Shown: positions 7,750 through 16,058 of the stretch, one piece after another
How positions within the stretch are numbered: position 1 is the stretch's first letter
Layout of the letters: each line of letters opens with the position of its first letter
Assembly (NCBI GenBank): GCA_040387515.1
Contig: JAZKDP010000024.1
Span: forward strand, 1 to 64,000
DNA length: 64,000 bases
Direction of reading: 5' to 3'
From: Methylotenera_A sp040387515
GTDB taxonomy: Bacteria > Pseudomonadota > Gammaproteobacteria > Burkholderiales > Methylophilaceae
Notes under the pieces: generated by a model
The model's input: the letters and a program-made list of their open reading frames with translations, nothing else
Told to the model about the DNA's origin: nothing
Databases searched by the model: none
Program-made: the position numbers and the translations under genes

Positions 7750-10101
7750 TTAATTGCGCAAACTGGCAGAAAATTGATTTTCTAATAATTTTAGCAATTC
7801 TGTCATTGCAACTTCGGCTTCAATATCCACCAAAGTTTTATGAGTATCTTGCATAAGTACTGATAATGCAAGGCTTTTTTTATTTTCAGGAATACCTTTT
7901 CCCTGATATATATCAAATAGTTGCACTTGTGTCACAAGCGGAATGTTAGCATTTGTGACGGCATTAATTATTTCTTGAACAGGCTTATTTACATCGACAA
8001 TAATGGCTAAATCGCGACGTATTGCCAGTGTTTTTGGTACTTCTAAATAACTGGCAACTGACTTTTGCAATAAAGGTGAAACTTCTAATTCGAATAAGAA
8101 ACAATTCTTAGCTAAGCTGTAATGTTGCTGCCATTTTGGATGCAATTTTCCTAACCAGCCAATTGGGTTTCCTTCTAGGTAAATGCGTGCAGATTGGCCT
8201 GGATGTAACGCGCTGTGCGTCTCTGCACGATATTCAGCATTTCCATGTGTTAACTTTTCAACTGTGGCTTTAATATCATAAAAATCGACATCTTTCGTTG
8301 CTGCGCCCCACTGCTCTGGCTGAAACGCGCCGTAAAATAAGCCCGCAACACGCGCTTGCTCATTAAAGCCTTGTTGTGTCTGATGATAGCTTGAACCAAC
8401 CTCAAACAACATCGCACGCTCTTGTTTGCGATTGATATTATAAGTCAACGTATCTAGCAAGCCACCCCATAAGCCGCTGCGCATCACGCTTAAATTGCTC
8501 GCGATTGGGTTTTTAAGCCTGATAGGATTTGCATTTCCTAATAAATCGCGTTCCCAGCTTTTATCTACAAAGCTATAGGTAATAATCTCTTGATAGCCCT
8601 GCGCTTGCAAAACGTCATATAGCCATGCCGTGCTCAATGCAGATTCTGGTGCATCCAGCATGTTTAAACTAGCGGTTGGCGTGATTGTTGGAATTTTATC
8701 GTAGCCGTGTAAACGTGCTATTTCTTCGATTAAATCCTCTTCACGGGCAATATCAAAACGATAACTCGGTGCTTTAATTACAAAGATATCGTCATTTTCT
8801 GTGAATTTAAAGCCTAATTGAGCCAGTAAAATACCGACTGTTTGTTTAGGAATATCAATTCCCAATACAGATATTAAGCGAGAATAGCGTAATTTGACAG
8901 AAACACGCTCTGGCAACTGATTAACTACTTCGGTTATTTGGCCAGCTTTACCCCCACAAATTTGCAGCACTAAATCCGTTGCGCGTTCCAAAGCCAATTT
9001 TGTGTTGCCAAAATCGACGCCACGTTCAAAACGATAAGACGAATCGGTGCTTAAACCTAAACGCCGCGCCTTGCCTGCGATCGTATCCGGGGTAAAGAAT
9101 GCACTTTCTAGAAATATTGCCGTTGTTGCATCGGTCACGGATGTTGGCTCACCGCCCATAATGCCTGCCAACGCAATCGCACCATTATTATCGGCAATCA
9201 CTAAATCATCGCTGGCTAATTTAACTTCCGTGCTATTTAACAACTTAACTTGCTCATTTTCTGTTGCAAATCGAACGTTAATCGCACCGTTTAACTTTGC
9301 CAAATCAAACGCATGCATCGGCTGACCCAGTTCCAGCAACACATAATTGGTAATATCTACAATCGCACTAATGCTACGAACACCGCTGCGTTCAAGATTG
9401 CGAATCATCCAAGCAGGTGTTTTTGCTTGTGCATTCACACTTTCAATCACACGGCCGTAATAGGCTGGACATGCCTGTTTTGCGGCAACATCAACTGCCT
9501 GTGTTTTAGTACTTTCAACAGTTGTTGTATTAAAAATAGGCGATGTTAAAGGCGCGCCTGTAATAGCGGTCACATCACGCGCTATCCCTAAAATGCTTAA
9601 ACAATCAGCGCGATTGGGTGTGAGTTTTAATGTGAAAGCATAGTCATTTAAATGCAAATATTCGCGAATATCTTGGCCTGCTCTTGCATCATTTGGGAGT
9701 TCTAACAAGCCATTGGCTTCTGCCGCCAAACCTAGTTCTTTAGCAGAACATAGCATGCCAAAAGACTCCACACCGCGCACTTTTGCCTGCTTAATCGAGA
9801 TACCTGGCAACTCTGCTCCAACCAACGCGCACGGCACTTTCAACCCTACTCGCGCGTTGCTGGCGCCGCATACAATTTGCAACGTTTCCTTGCCAACATT
9901 GACTTTACACACTTGTAAGCGATCTGCATCTGGATGTTTAATCGCTTCAACAATCTCACCAATAACAATATTGCCGAACGCTGGTGCAACTGGCGTCATC
10001 TCTTCCACCTCGAGCCCCACCATTGTGAGCGCATGACCCAGCTCTGCTGATGTCATTGTAGGATTTACAAAAGTACGTAACCAGTTTTCTGAAAATTGCA
10101 T
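7750..10101 (-). CDS. pheT: Phenylalanine-tRNA ligase beta subunit
   Basis: The 783-residue subunit pairs with PheS as an alpha2-beta2 enzyme that charges tRNA-Phe. An OB-fold tRNA-binding domain lies at about 39-150 (HPDADRLQVCKV), then the B3/B4 and B5 domains. The C-terminal ferredoxin-fold anticodon-binding domain covers about 690-783 (RRDLAIIVD). Length is normal for bacterial PheT. It starts 22 bases after the pheS stop, so the two are co-transcribed. Confidence 0.97.
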   Translation of the reverse strand: MQFSENWLRTFVNPTMTSAELGHALTMVGLEVEEMTPVAPAFGNIVIGEIVEAIKHPDADRLQVCKVNVGKETLQIVCGASNARVGLKVPCALVGAELPGISIKQAKVRGVESFGMLCSAKELGLAAEANGLLELPNDARAGQDIREYLHLNDYAFTLKLTPNRADCLSILGIARDVTAITGAPLTSPIFNTTTVESTKTQAVDVAAKQACPAYYGRVIESVNAQAKTPAWMIRNLERSGVRSISAIVDITNYVLLELGQPMHAFDLAKLNGAINVRFATENEQVKLLNSTEVKLASDDLVIADNNGAIALAGIMGGEPTSVTDATTAIFLESAFFTPDTIAGKARRLGLSTDSSYRFERGVDFGNTKLALERATDLVLQICGGKAGQITEVVNQLPERVSVKLRYSRLISVLGIDIPKQTVGILLAQLGFKFTENDDIFVIKAPSYRFDIAREEDLIEEIARLHGYDKIPTITPTASLNMLDAPESALSTAWLYDVLQAQGYQEIITYSFVDKSWERDLLGNANPIRLKNPIASNLSVMRSGLWGGLLDTLTYNINRKQERAMLFEVGSSYHQTQQGFNEQARVAGLFYGAFQPEQWGAATKDVDFYDIKATVEKLTHGNAEYRAETHSALHPGQSARIYLEGNPIGWLGKLHPKWQQHYSLAKNCFLFELEVSPLLQKSVASYLEVPKTLAIRRDLAIIVDVNKPVQEIINAVTNANIPLVTQVQLFDIYQGKGIPENKKSLALSVLMQDTHKTLVDIEAEVAMTELLKLLENQFSASLRN

Positions 10102-10123
10102 AGAGTTTAATTAATTAGCTTGA

Positions 10124-11152
10124 TTATTTAAATTGCGACAAAAAACGCAAATCATTATTAAAGAAATGGCGTAAATCATTCACGCCATAGCGCAACATAG
10201 CCAAGCGCTCAACGCCTAAGCCAAAAGCAAATCCACGATATTTTTCACTATCGATATTCACATGCTTAAATACTTGCGGATGCACCATGCCGCAACCACC
10301 AATCTCTAACCAGCCACCGTTCCAGCTCATATCCATTTCAGCAGATGGTTCTGTGAATGGGAAAAACGAAGGCCTGAATCTCACAGTTAAATCATCACGC
10401 TCAAAGAATTTCTGTAAGAAATCCTGAACGACTCCTTTGAGGTTTGCGAAGCTGATATTTTCATCTACCCACAAGCCCTCCACCTGATGAAACATCGGAG
10501 AGTGCGTTGCATCTGAATCCACACGATACACGCGGCCAGGCGCGATAATTTTCAACGGCGGTGACTGGTTGTTTTTTAAAGCATTTTCCATGTAATGCAC
10601 TTGTACAGGCGATGTGTGCGTACGCAATACAAAATCAGTTTTTTTATCATCGTTTTGCAGATGGTTGGCATCTACATAAAACGTATCGTGCATGGCACGC
10701 GCAGGATGATTTTCAGGAATATTCAGTGCAGTAAAATTATAAAAATCCGTTTCGATCTCAGGGCCAGTTGCCACATCAAAACCAATAGAGTGGAATAATT
10801 GCTCAATACGTCGCAATGTTAAAGTCACGGGATGCAAACCGCCTTTAGACTGTGTACGCGCCGGCAAACTTACATCCAATGACTCAGCGGCTAACTGCTT
10901 CGCCTGCTCCGCGCTTAAAATTGCCTCACGACGCGCATTTAATGCGGCTTCAACCGCTTGCTTGACGACATTAATTGCCGCACCCGCAGCTGGACGCTCT
11001 TCATTTGAAAGCTTGCCCAAGCCTTTTAATGCATCAGTTAACGTGCCCGTTTTGCCAAGATATTTCGCCTTGGCGTTTTCTAGGCTAGGTATGTCTGCGC
11101 ATGCGTTGAAGTCAGTGAGAGATTCGATGATTAAGTGATCTAAATTAGTCAT
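10124..11152 (-). CDS. pheS: Phenylalanine-tRNA ligase alpha subunit
   Basis: This 342-residue catalytic subunit is a class II aminoacyl-tRNA synthetase. The N-terminal coiled-coil region is followed by motif 2 (residues of GRVYRVDSDATHSPMFHQ) and motif 3 (FGLGVERLAMLRYG). It heads the pheS-pheT-ihfA-merR unit. In most proteobacteria rplT lies directly upstream; here an oppositely oriented lipoprotein gene is interposed, so pheS must have its own promoter in 11153-11480. I found no Phe-rich leader peptide there. Confidence 0.97.
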   Translation of the reverse strand: MTNLDHLIIESLTDFNACADIPSLENAKAKYLGKTGTLTDALKGLGKLSNEERPAAGAAINVVKQAVEAALNARREAILSAEQAKQLAAESLDVSLPARTQSKGGLHPVTLTLRRIEQLFHSIGFDVATGPEIETDFYNFTALNIPENHPARAMHDTFYVDANHLQNDDKKTDFVLRTHTSPVQVHYMENALKNNQSPPLKIIAPGRVYRVDSDATHSPMFHQVEGLWVDENISFANLKGVVQDFLQKFFERDDLTVRFRPSFFPFTEPSAEMDMSWNGGWLEIGGCGMVHPQVFKHVNIDSEKYRGFAFGLGVERLAMLRYGVNDLRHFFNNDLRFLSQFK

Positions 11153-11480
11153 GCGCTATTTTAACTGAAAGTGTCGTCATTTGGCAGTGCGGCATGCTTC
11201 AAACCATTCAAAAAGCTGCGCCTAAGGATAAAGTCTGTGATAAAAAATCAAAAATGGTGAAATAAAAAATTTTATAGATTTGAAGGCAAGCACTGCGAAG
11301 TCTCACGACGTGAAAATGTTAAGGCTTATAAAACCAATTCGTTACAATCCACAGAATATAACGCGCCCCATCCGCCTACACGCTTTTCTTATTTTAGTTA
11401 TATAAAATATATCCTATATACAATATTAATAATATCGTGTGCTATGCTTCGGCCCCTAACTACTAATAAGAAAGAAATAC
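11153..11480. other. Divergent promoter region between pheS and the lipoprotein gene
   Basis: This 328-base gap holds no convincing ORF or RNA gene. It must contain the pheS promoter (minus) and the lipoprotein gene promoter (plus). The part near the lipoprotein gene is very AT-rich (11391-11440). No attenuator, T-box or Phe leader peptide was recognised. Confidence 0.55.
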
Positions 11481-11861
11481 ATGTTTAAAATAGTAACTAT
11501 TTATTTACTCGCAATATTTTTAATAAGTTGCGGAGGAAGGGCCGCCAACCCAGTGATGGTGCAACAATACGGCGACCAAAATGTATCGTGTGCAGGAATT
11601 GAAAAAGAACTTACATTTATCGAAACAGAAGTCAGCAGATTGGCGCCTCAAACAAATAAGAGCGGGAAAAACACCGCTTTGGGCGTTACTGGTGCATTAT
11701 TTCTAGTTCCTCTATTCTTTATGGATTTCAGCAAAGCGGAGCAAATTGAAGTTGACGCTTTCCGCCGTCGTTATAACCATTTATTAATATTGTCTGAAGA
11801 TAAAAAATGTGGTTTGAATAAGCAACAAATTCCAGATGTTGCACCGATTGAAAAGAAATAA
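11481..11861 (+). CDS. Small predicted lipoprotein, function unknown
   Basis: The 126-residue product has a short lipoprotein signal (residues 1-16) with lipobox LISC, so Cys17 should be lipidated. A Gly rather than Asp at +2 suggests outer-membrane sorting. A glycine/alanine-rich hydrophobic stretch (about 72-87, GVTGALFLVPLFF) follows, then a charged segment and a Lys-rich tail. Two further cysteines (about residues 38 and 113) could form a disulfide. No family is recognised. AGAAAG upstream of the ATG is a plausible weak ribosome binding site. The gene runs against its neighbours and splits rplT from pheS. Confidence 0.7.
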   Translation: MFKIVTIYLLAIFLISCGGRAANPVMVQQYGDQNVSCAGIEKELTFIETEVSRLAPQTNKSGKNTALGVTGALFLVPLFFMDFSKAEQIEVDAFRRRYNHLLILSEDKKCGLNKQQIPDVAPIEKK

Positions 11862-11874
11862 AAATATTGCATAA

Positions 11875-11911
11875 GCAATAAAAAAGAGGCTTAAAGCCTC
11901 TTTTTTATTGC
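11875..11911. terminator. Bidirectional terminator between the lipoprotein gene and rplT
   Basis: A perfect 16-bp stem (11875-11890 with 11896-11911, core GAGGC/GCCTC) has a 5-base loop and flanking A and T runs on both strands. It can end both the lipoprotein transcript and the thrS-infC-rpmI-rplT transcript. Confidence 0.88.
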
Positions 11912-11920
11912 TAAAAACTC

Positions 11921-12280
11921 TTAAGCCGCTAATGCCGCTTTCGATTGTTCAACAAATTGTGCAAATGCAGCTTTGTCAAACACAGCCAAATCAGCAAGCA
12001 CTTTACGATCAACTTCAATCGCAGCTTTTTTCAAGCCATTCATGAAACGGCTATATGTCAAACCACACTCACGTGCACCAGCATTAATACGTGCAATCCA
12101 CAATGTGCGGAATTGACGTTTTTTCTGACGACGGTCACGGTAAGCATATTGCCCAGCCTTCATTACCGCTTGCTTGGCAACGCGATAAACGTTTTTACGA
12201 CGACCGCGATAACCTTTAGCGGCGTTTAATACTTTTTTATGTCTTGCGCGAGCGATGACACCACGTTTTACTCTAGGCAT
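11921..12280 (-). CDS. rplT: 50S ribosomal protein L20
   Basis: The 119-residue, highly basic protein has the standard L20 start MPRVKRGV and full length. L20 binds 23S rRNA early in large-subunit assembly and, in E. coli, represses rpmI-rplT translation. It sits 10 bases after rpmI. A terminator follows at 11875-11911, so the operon ends here rather than reading into pheS. Confidence 0.98.
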   Translation of the reverse strand: MPRVKRGVIARARHKKVLNAAKGYRGRRKNVYRVAKQAVMKAGQYAYRDRRQKKRQFRTLWIARINAGARECGLTYSRFMNGLKKAAIEVDRKVLADLAVFDKAAFAQFVEQSKAALAA

Positions 12281-12290
12281 ATCGGTCTCC

Positions 12291-12488
12291 TTATTGTGTT
12301 GGCATCATTGCGCGAACGCGTTTGATGTCAGTTGGTGAGATGATCGAAGTGCCACGTAGCTTACGTTTTTGCTTAGTGGTTTTCTTGGTTAGGATATGAC
12401 GTAAATGTGAATGCGTACGTTTCACTTTACCGTTACCTAAGAACTTAAAGCGCTTTTTGGCGCTGCTCTTTGTTTTCATTTTTGGCAT
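12291..12488 (-). CDS. rpmI: 50S ribosomal protein L35
   Basis: The 65-residue basic protein begins MPKMKTKSSAKKRF, the conserved L35 N terminus. A longer frame is open upstream to 12545, but the ATG at 12488 has a GGAG-type ribosome binding site and matches the family start. It lies 70 bases downstream of infC and 10 upstream of rplT. Confidence 0.97.
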   Translation of the reverse strand: MPKMKTKSSAKKRFKFLGNGKVKRTHSHLRHILTKKTTKQKRKLRGTSIISPTDIKRVRAMMPTQ

Positions 12489-12558
12489 TTTTTTCTCCTT
12501 GGAGGTTGATAAAGAGTGCCTAGGCATGCCATTTCGCCGTATCACTCAAAAAACTTAT

Positions 12559-13158
12559 TTATTCTGTAGCTGGTGCTTCTATCTTCTCAGCTGATTTTTC
12601 AGCAGGTTTCGCTGCTTTTGGTGGTTTAGCCACTACTTTTTCTACTTTCTTCGGTGCTAATACCATCACCATTTGGCGGCCTTCCATTTTTGGGAACTGC
12701 TCAACAACCGCATGCTCTGCCAAATCCGCTTCTACTCGTCTTAATAAAGCCAAACCAAATTCTTGATGCGTAATCTCACGACCTCTGAAACGTAGCGTGA
12801 TTTTCGCTTTATCACCCTCACCCAAAAAGCGGATGATATTACGTACTTTAATATTGTAATCGCCGTCATCAGTACCTGGGCGAAACTTAATTTCTTTAAT
12901 AACAACTTGTTTCTGCTTCAGTTTTTGCTCATGCTGACGCTTACTTTCAGCATACTTAAACTTACCGTAATCCATCAATCTGCACACTGGGGGTGATGCG
13001 TTTGGCGCAATTTCAACCAAATCGATATCCGCTTCTTCTGCTTTCGCAAAGGCTTCGCGAAGACTTACTATGCCTAACGGCTCGCCTTCTATGCCCACCA
13101 AACGAACCTCGGCTGCGGTAATATCGCCGTTGATTCGTGTATCTTTATCTTGTGCTAT
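12559..13158 (-). CDS. infC: Translation initiation factor IF-3, probable ATA start codon
   Basis: IF-3 binds the 30S subunit, blocks premature 50S joining and proofreads initiator tRNA and start codon. The first ATG-like codons fall inside the conserved N-terminal domain (LVGIEGEPLG). The frame continues upstream through the residues AQDKDTRINGDI to an ATA at 13156-13158, preceded by AGGAG at a good distance. That gives 199 residues, with N- and C-terminal domains and a Lys/Ala-rich tail. A rare start (AUU in E. coli) is typical of infC and lets IF-3 repress its own synthesis; ATA here follows the same logic. Neighbours are thrS and rpmI. Confidence 0.93.
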   Translation of the reverse strand: MAQDKDTRINGDITAAEVRLVGIEGEPLGIVSLREAFAKAEEADIDLVEIAPNASPPVCRLMDYGKFKYAESKRQHEQKLKQKQVVIKEIKFRPGTDDGDYNIKVRNIIRFLGEGDKAKITLRFRGREITHQEFGLALLRRVEADLAEHAVVEQFPKMEGRQMVMVLAPKKVEKVVAKPPKAAKPAEKSAEKIEAPATE

Positions 13159-13208
13159 TGCTGGCTCCTAATCAAAAAAATTAAACCGCGCTACCTTGAA
13201 AATTTAGC

Positions 13209-15116
13209 TTAAACCTTTGTTTCTACTTCTGCTTTTAATCGAGCAATTAGCTCGGCAATCGGCATAGAACCTAGGTCTTCACCTTTTCTGGTACGCACGG
13301 CCACATGTCCTGCTTGCATTTCGCGCTCACCTGCAACTAGCAAGTAAGGCATTTTCTGCATTGAATGTTCGCGTATTTTATAGGTAATCTTCTCATTTCT
13401 CAAGTCAAAATCGCATCTAATGCCATTTTTCTTTAAATTTTCAACCACTTGCATCACATAATCGGATTGATTTTCAGAAATGTTTAATACCATTGCTTGC
13501 ACTGGCGCCAGCCAAAGTGGCATGGCACCCGCATAATTTTCAATCAATATACCAATGAAACGTTCCATAGAGCCAACAATGGCGCGATGCAACATAATCG
13601 GGCGTTTGCGCGAGTTATCTTCTGCTACGTATTCAGCACCCAAGCGCTCCGGCAGGTTTGGGTCTAACTGTATCGTGCCACATTGCCATAGCCTGCCTAA
13701 TGAATCTTTCAGCGTAAATTCAATTTTAGGGCCATAAAACGCACCTTCACCAGGCTGATATTCAAAATCTAAATCGTTTAACTTCAACGCATTTGCCAAT
13801 GAAGCCTCTGCCCTATCCCAATCCTCATCAGACCCAATACGCTTTTCAGGTCGTGTAGACAACTTAACTAATACATCGTTAAAACCAAAGTCGCCATAAG
13901 CCTTGTAGAGCATTTTAATGAAGTCGGCGACTTCAGTTTCCACTTGCTCTTCTGTACAGAATATATGTGCATCATCTTGAGTAAAGCCACGCACACGCAT
14001 CAATCCGTGCAAAGCACCTGACGGTTCGTTACGGTGACATGATCCAAACTCTGCCAAACGCAACGGCAAATCACGATAACTATGTAAACTGCTATTAAAA
14101 ATCTGCACATGGCCCGGACAATTCATCGGCTTAACCGCATAGTCGCGATTTTCAGACTTAGTCACAAACATATTGTCGTGATAATTTTGCCAGTGACCTG
14201 ATTTCTCCCACAAGGTTTTATCCATGATGGTCGGCGTACGTACTTCTTGATAATTGTAATCCTTAAACATTTGGCGCATGTATTGCTCAACTTCTTGCCA
14301 AATGCTCCAGCCGCGTGGATGCCAGAACACCATACCAGGTGCGTCATCTTGCATATGGAAATAATCCAGTTGCTTACCAAGCTTACGATGGTCACGTTTT
14401 TCAGCTTCTTCTAGCTGGAATAAATAAGCTTCCAGCTCTTCTTTGTTGCGCCAAGCTGTGCCGTATACGCGCTGCAACATCTCGTTATTGCTATCACCAC
14501 GCCAATAAGCGCCAGCCAATTTCATTAGCTTAAAAGCTTTTAATTTACCCGTATTCGGTACGTGTGGGCCACGGCACAAATCGGTAAAGCTGCCTTCTGA
14601 ATACAAAGAGACATCTTCATTGGCAGGAATCGAAGCAATAATTTCAGCTTTGTAATGCTCATTAATACTTCTGAAATACTCAACCGCTTCATCGCGCGGC
14701 AATACTTTGCGCGTTACTTGCTCATCTTTTTTGGCAAGCTCGCCCATTTTCTTTTCAATGGCAATCAAGTCTTCTGGTGTAAACGGGCGCTTATATGAAA
14801 AATCATAATAAAAGCCATTATCTATCACAGGACCAATAGTCACTTGTGCGTCTGGAAAAAGCTCTTTAACCGCGTAAGCCAGCAAATGCGCCGTAGAATG
14901 GCGAATGACCTCTAAACCGTCATCGGATTTATCCGTAATAATTGCTAAATCGCTATCGCTTTCAATCAGATGACTGGTATCAACCAACTTACCATCAACC
15001 TTACCAGCCAACGCTGCTTTCGCAAGGCCAGCACCAATATCCATTGCAACTTGCGCCACGGTTACTGGCGTATCAAAATTGCGTTGCGAGCCGTCTGGTA
15101 AGCGAATTACTGGCAT
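13209..15116 (-). CDS. thrS: Threonine-tRNA ligase
   Basis: The 635-residue class II synthetase has an N-terminal TGS domain (about 1-62) and a second editing domain (about 63-225). The catalytic core (about 243-535) contains the zinc Cys in MNCPGH, motif 2 around RVRGFTQDDAH and motif 3 near HRAIVGSMERF. A C-terminal anticodon-binding domain follows. It charges tRNA-Thr and edits mischarged Ser-tRNA. It leads the thrS-infC-rpmI-rplT operon and starts 50 bases from infC. I did not recognise an operator mimicking the tRNA-Thr anticodon arm upstream. Confidence 0.98.
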   Translation of the reverse strand: MPVIRLPDGSQRNFDTPVTVAQVAMDIGAGLAKAALAGKVDGKLVDTSHLIESDSDLAIITDKSDDGLEVIRHSTAHLLAYAVKELFPDAQVTIGPVIDNGFYYDFSYKRPFTPEDLIAIEKKMGELAKKDEQVTRKVLPRDEAVEYFRSINEHYKAEIIASIPANEDVSLYSEGSFTDLCRGPHVPNTGKLKAFKLMKLAGAYWRGDSNNEMLQRVYGTAWRNKEELEAYLFQLEEAEKRDHRKLGKQLDYFHMQDDAPGMVFWHPRGWSIWQEVEQYMRQMFKDYNYQEVRTPTIMDKTLWEKSGHWQNYHDNMFVTKSENRDYAVKPMNCPGHVQIFNSSLHSYRDLPLRLAEFGSCHRNEPSGALHGLMRVRGFTQDDAHIFCTEEQVETEVADFIKMLYKAYGDFGFNDVLVKLSTRPEKRIGSDEDWDRAEASLANALKLNDLDFEYQPGEGAFYGPKIEFTLKDSLGRLWQCGTIQLDPNLPERLGAEYVAEDNSRKRPIMLHRAIVGSMERFIGILIENYAGAMPLWLAPVQAMVLNISENQSDYVMQVVENLKKNGIRCDFDLRNEKITYKIREHSMQKMPYLLVAGEREMQAGHVAVRTRKGEDLGSMPIAELIARLKAEVETKV

Positions 15117-15170
15117 ATCAAATCCAATGTATGAATACTTTTAAATAAAATTTAAGTCAATGAAGCTTAA

Positions 15171-15206
15171 ACAATAAAAGCCGTCTGTTTTAACGGCTTT
15201 TATTGT
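15171..15206 (-). terminator. Terminator downstream of tRNA-Val
   Basis: A 14-bp stem (ACAATAAAAGCCGT with its complement) has an 8-base loop. It lies between tRNA-Val and thrS, with a U-rich 3' half on the minus strand, so it separates the tRNA transcript from thrS. Confidence 0.75.
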
Positions 15207-15254
15207 TTGTTAAACCCATTTAATCTTTGATTAAATATGATTTTTTGAATTTCT

Positions 15255-15331
15255 TGGTAGGCAGTAGCAGATTCGAACTGCTGACCTCTTGGATGTCGAC
15301 CAAGCGCTCTAACCAACTGAGCTAACCGCCT
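15255..15331 (-). tRNA. tRNA-Val (GAC), with C at position 33
   Basis: The minus strand forms a full cloverleaf: acceptor AGGCGGT/ACTGCCT (one G-U pair), D-arm GCTC...GAGC, anticodon stem CTTGG/CCAAG and T-arm AGCAG TTCGAAT CTGCT. CCA is encoded at 15255-15257. The loop TCGACAT gives anticodon GAC (Val, GUC). Position 33, almost always U, is C here. Confidence 0.9.
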
Positions 15332-15359
15332 AATTTTTCGCAATTTTTACGAAGTGCGA

Positions 15360-15388
15360 ATTTTAGCTTAATACAGGCTTGTACGCAA
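15360..15388 (-). promoter_or_regulatory. Sigma-70 promoter for tRNA-Val
   Basis: On the minus strand, TTGCGT (15383-15388), a 17-base spacer and TAAAAT (15360-15365) lie 28 bases upstream of the mature tRNA. It sits almost back to back with the + strand TATAAT at 15400-15405. Confidence 0.6.
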
Positions 15389-15399
15389 ACCCGCACTGC

Positions 15400-15405
15400 T
15401 ATAAT
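15400..15405 (+). promoter_or_regulatory. -10 box (TATAAT) directly before the GTG start of the oxygenase gene
   Basis: A perfect TATAAT ends five bases before the GTG at 15411. Transcription would start at or next to the start codon, implying a leaderless mRNA. A possible -35 (CTTGTA, 16-base spacing) is weak. Confidence 0.5.
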
Positions 15406-15410
15406 GCGCT

Positions 15411-16058
15411 GTGACTACGCAAAACATAGAATCGGCGAATTTTAACGCATTAATCGACACGCTCAGCATACAAAACTATGTTATATGTGATGATTTTTTG
15501 GCCGCAAATATCATTACTGCTTTGTATGATGAAGCTCATAAACATCATACCAATAACAATATGTTGCCAGCCAAAACAGGGCTAATGAATCAATCGCAAC
15601 AATCCAATATTCGTGGCGACCATATTTTTTGGTTGGATGAGGATAGTGAAAATATAAACATTCAAGCTTATTTTAGCAAAATGCAGGCATTAAAATCTGC
15701 ACTTAACCAGCAATTATTCATGAATTTACAATCACTTGAAACCCATTTGGCCGTGTACCCTATTGGTGGAATTTACCAAAAACATTTAGATCAATTTAAT
15801 CATGGCATTGATACGATACATGATACAAAAGCGCGGCAACTCAGTAGCATCTTGTATTTAAATGCTGATTGGCAAGCAGATGATGGCGGCGAATTAAGGT
15901 TGTATTTGAATGAACACGAGCACTTGGACATATTGCCAACCGCAGGCAAATTAGTACTGTTTTTGTCGGCCAAATTTTGGCATGAGGTACGGCCAGCAAA
16001 ACGAGAAAGAGCAAGCCTGACAGGCTGGTTTAGAACGCGTAGTCAATCACTATTTTAA
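15411..16058 (+). CDS. 2-oxoglutarate-Fe(II) dioxygenase (prolyl 4-hydroxylase-like)
   Basis: The 215-residue protein has the double-stranded beta-helix signature of 2OG-Fe(II) oxygenases: H125 and D127 in KHLDQF, distal H191 in FWHEV and an Arg near 198-200 for 2-oxoglutarate (RERASLTGWF). The segment SSILYLN and a DDGGELRLY stretch match P4H-like members. The substrate is unknown and may be a protein or small molecule. The start must be GTG at 15411, because an in-frame TAA lies three codons upstream and the next Met is near residue 51. No Shine-Dalgarno sequence is present. The 3' end overlaps the convergent transglycosylase gene by four bases. Confidence 0.83.
   Translation: MTTQNIESANFNALIDTLSIQNYVICDDFLAANIITALYDEAHKHHTNNNMLPAKTGLMNQSQQSNIRGDHIFWLDEDSENINIQAYFSKMQALKSALNQQLFMNLQSLETHLAVYPIGGIYQKHLDQFNHGIDTIHDTKARQLSSILYLNADWQADDGGELRLYLNEHEHLDILPTAGKLVLFLSAKFWHEVRPAKRERASLTGWFRTRSQSLF

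Noticed and set aside
12489..12545. Longer L35 start at 12545
   Set aside because: The extra 19 residues are not part of L35, and the ATG at 12488 has its own ribosome binding site.
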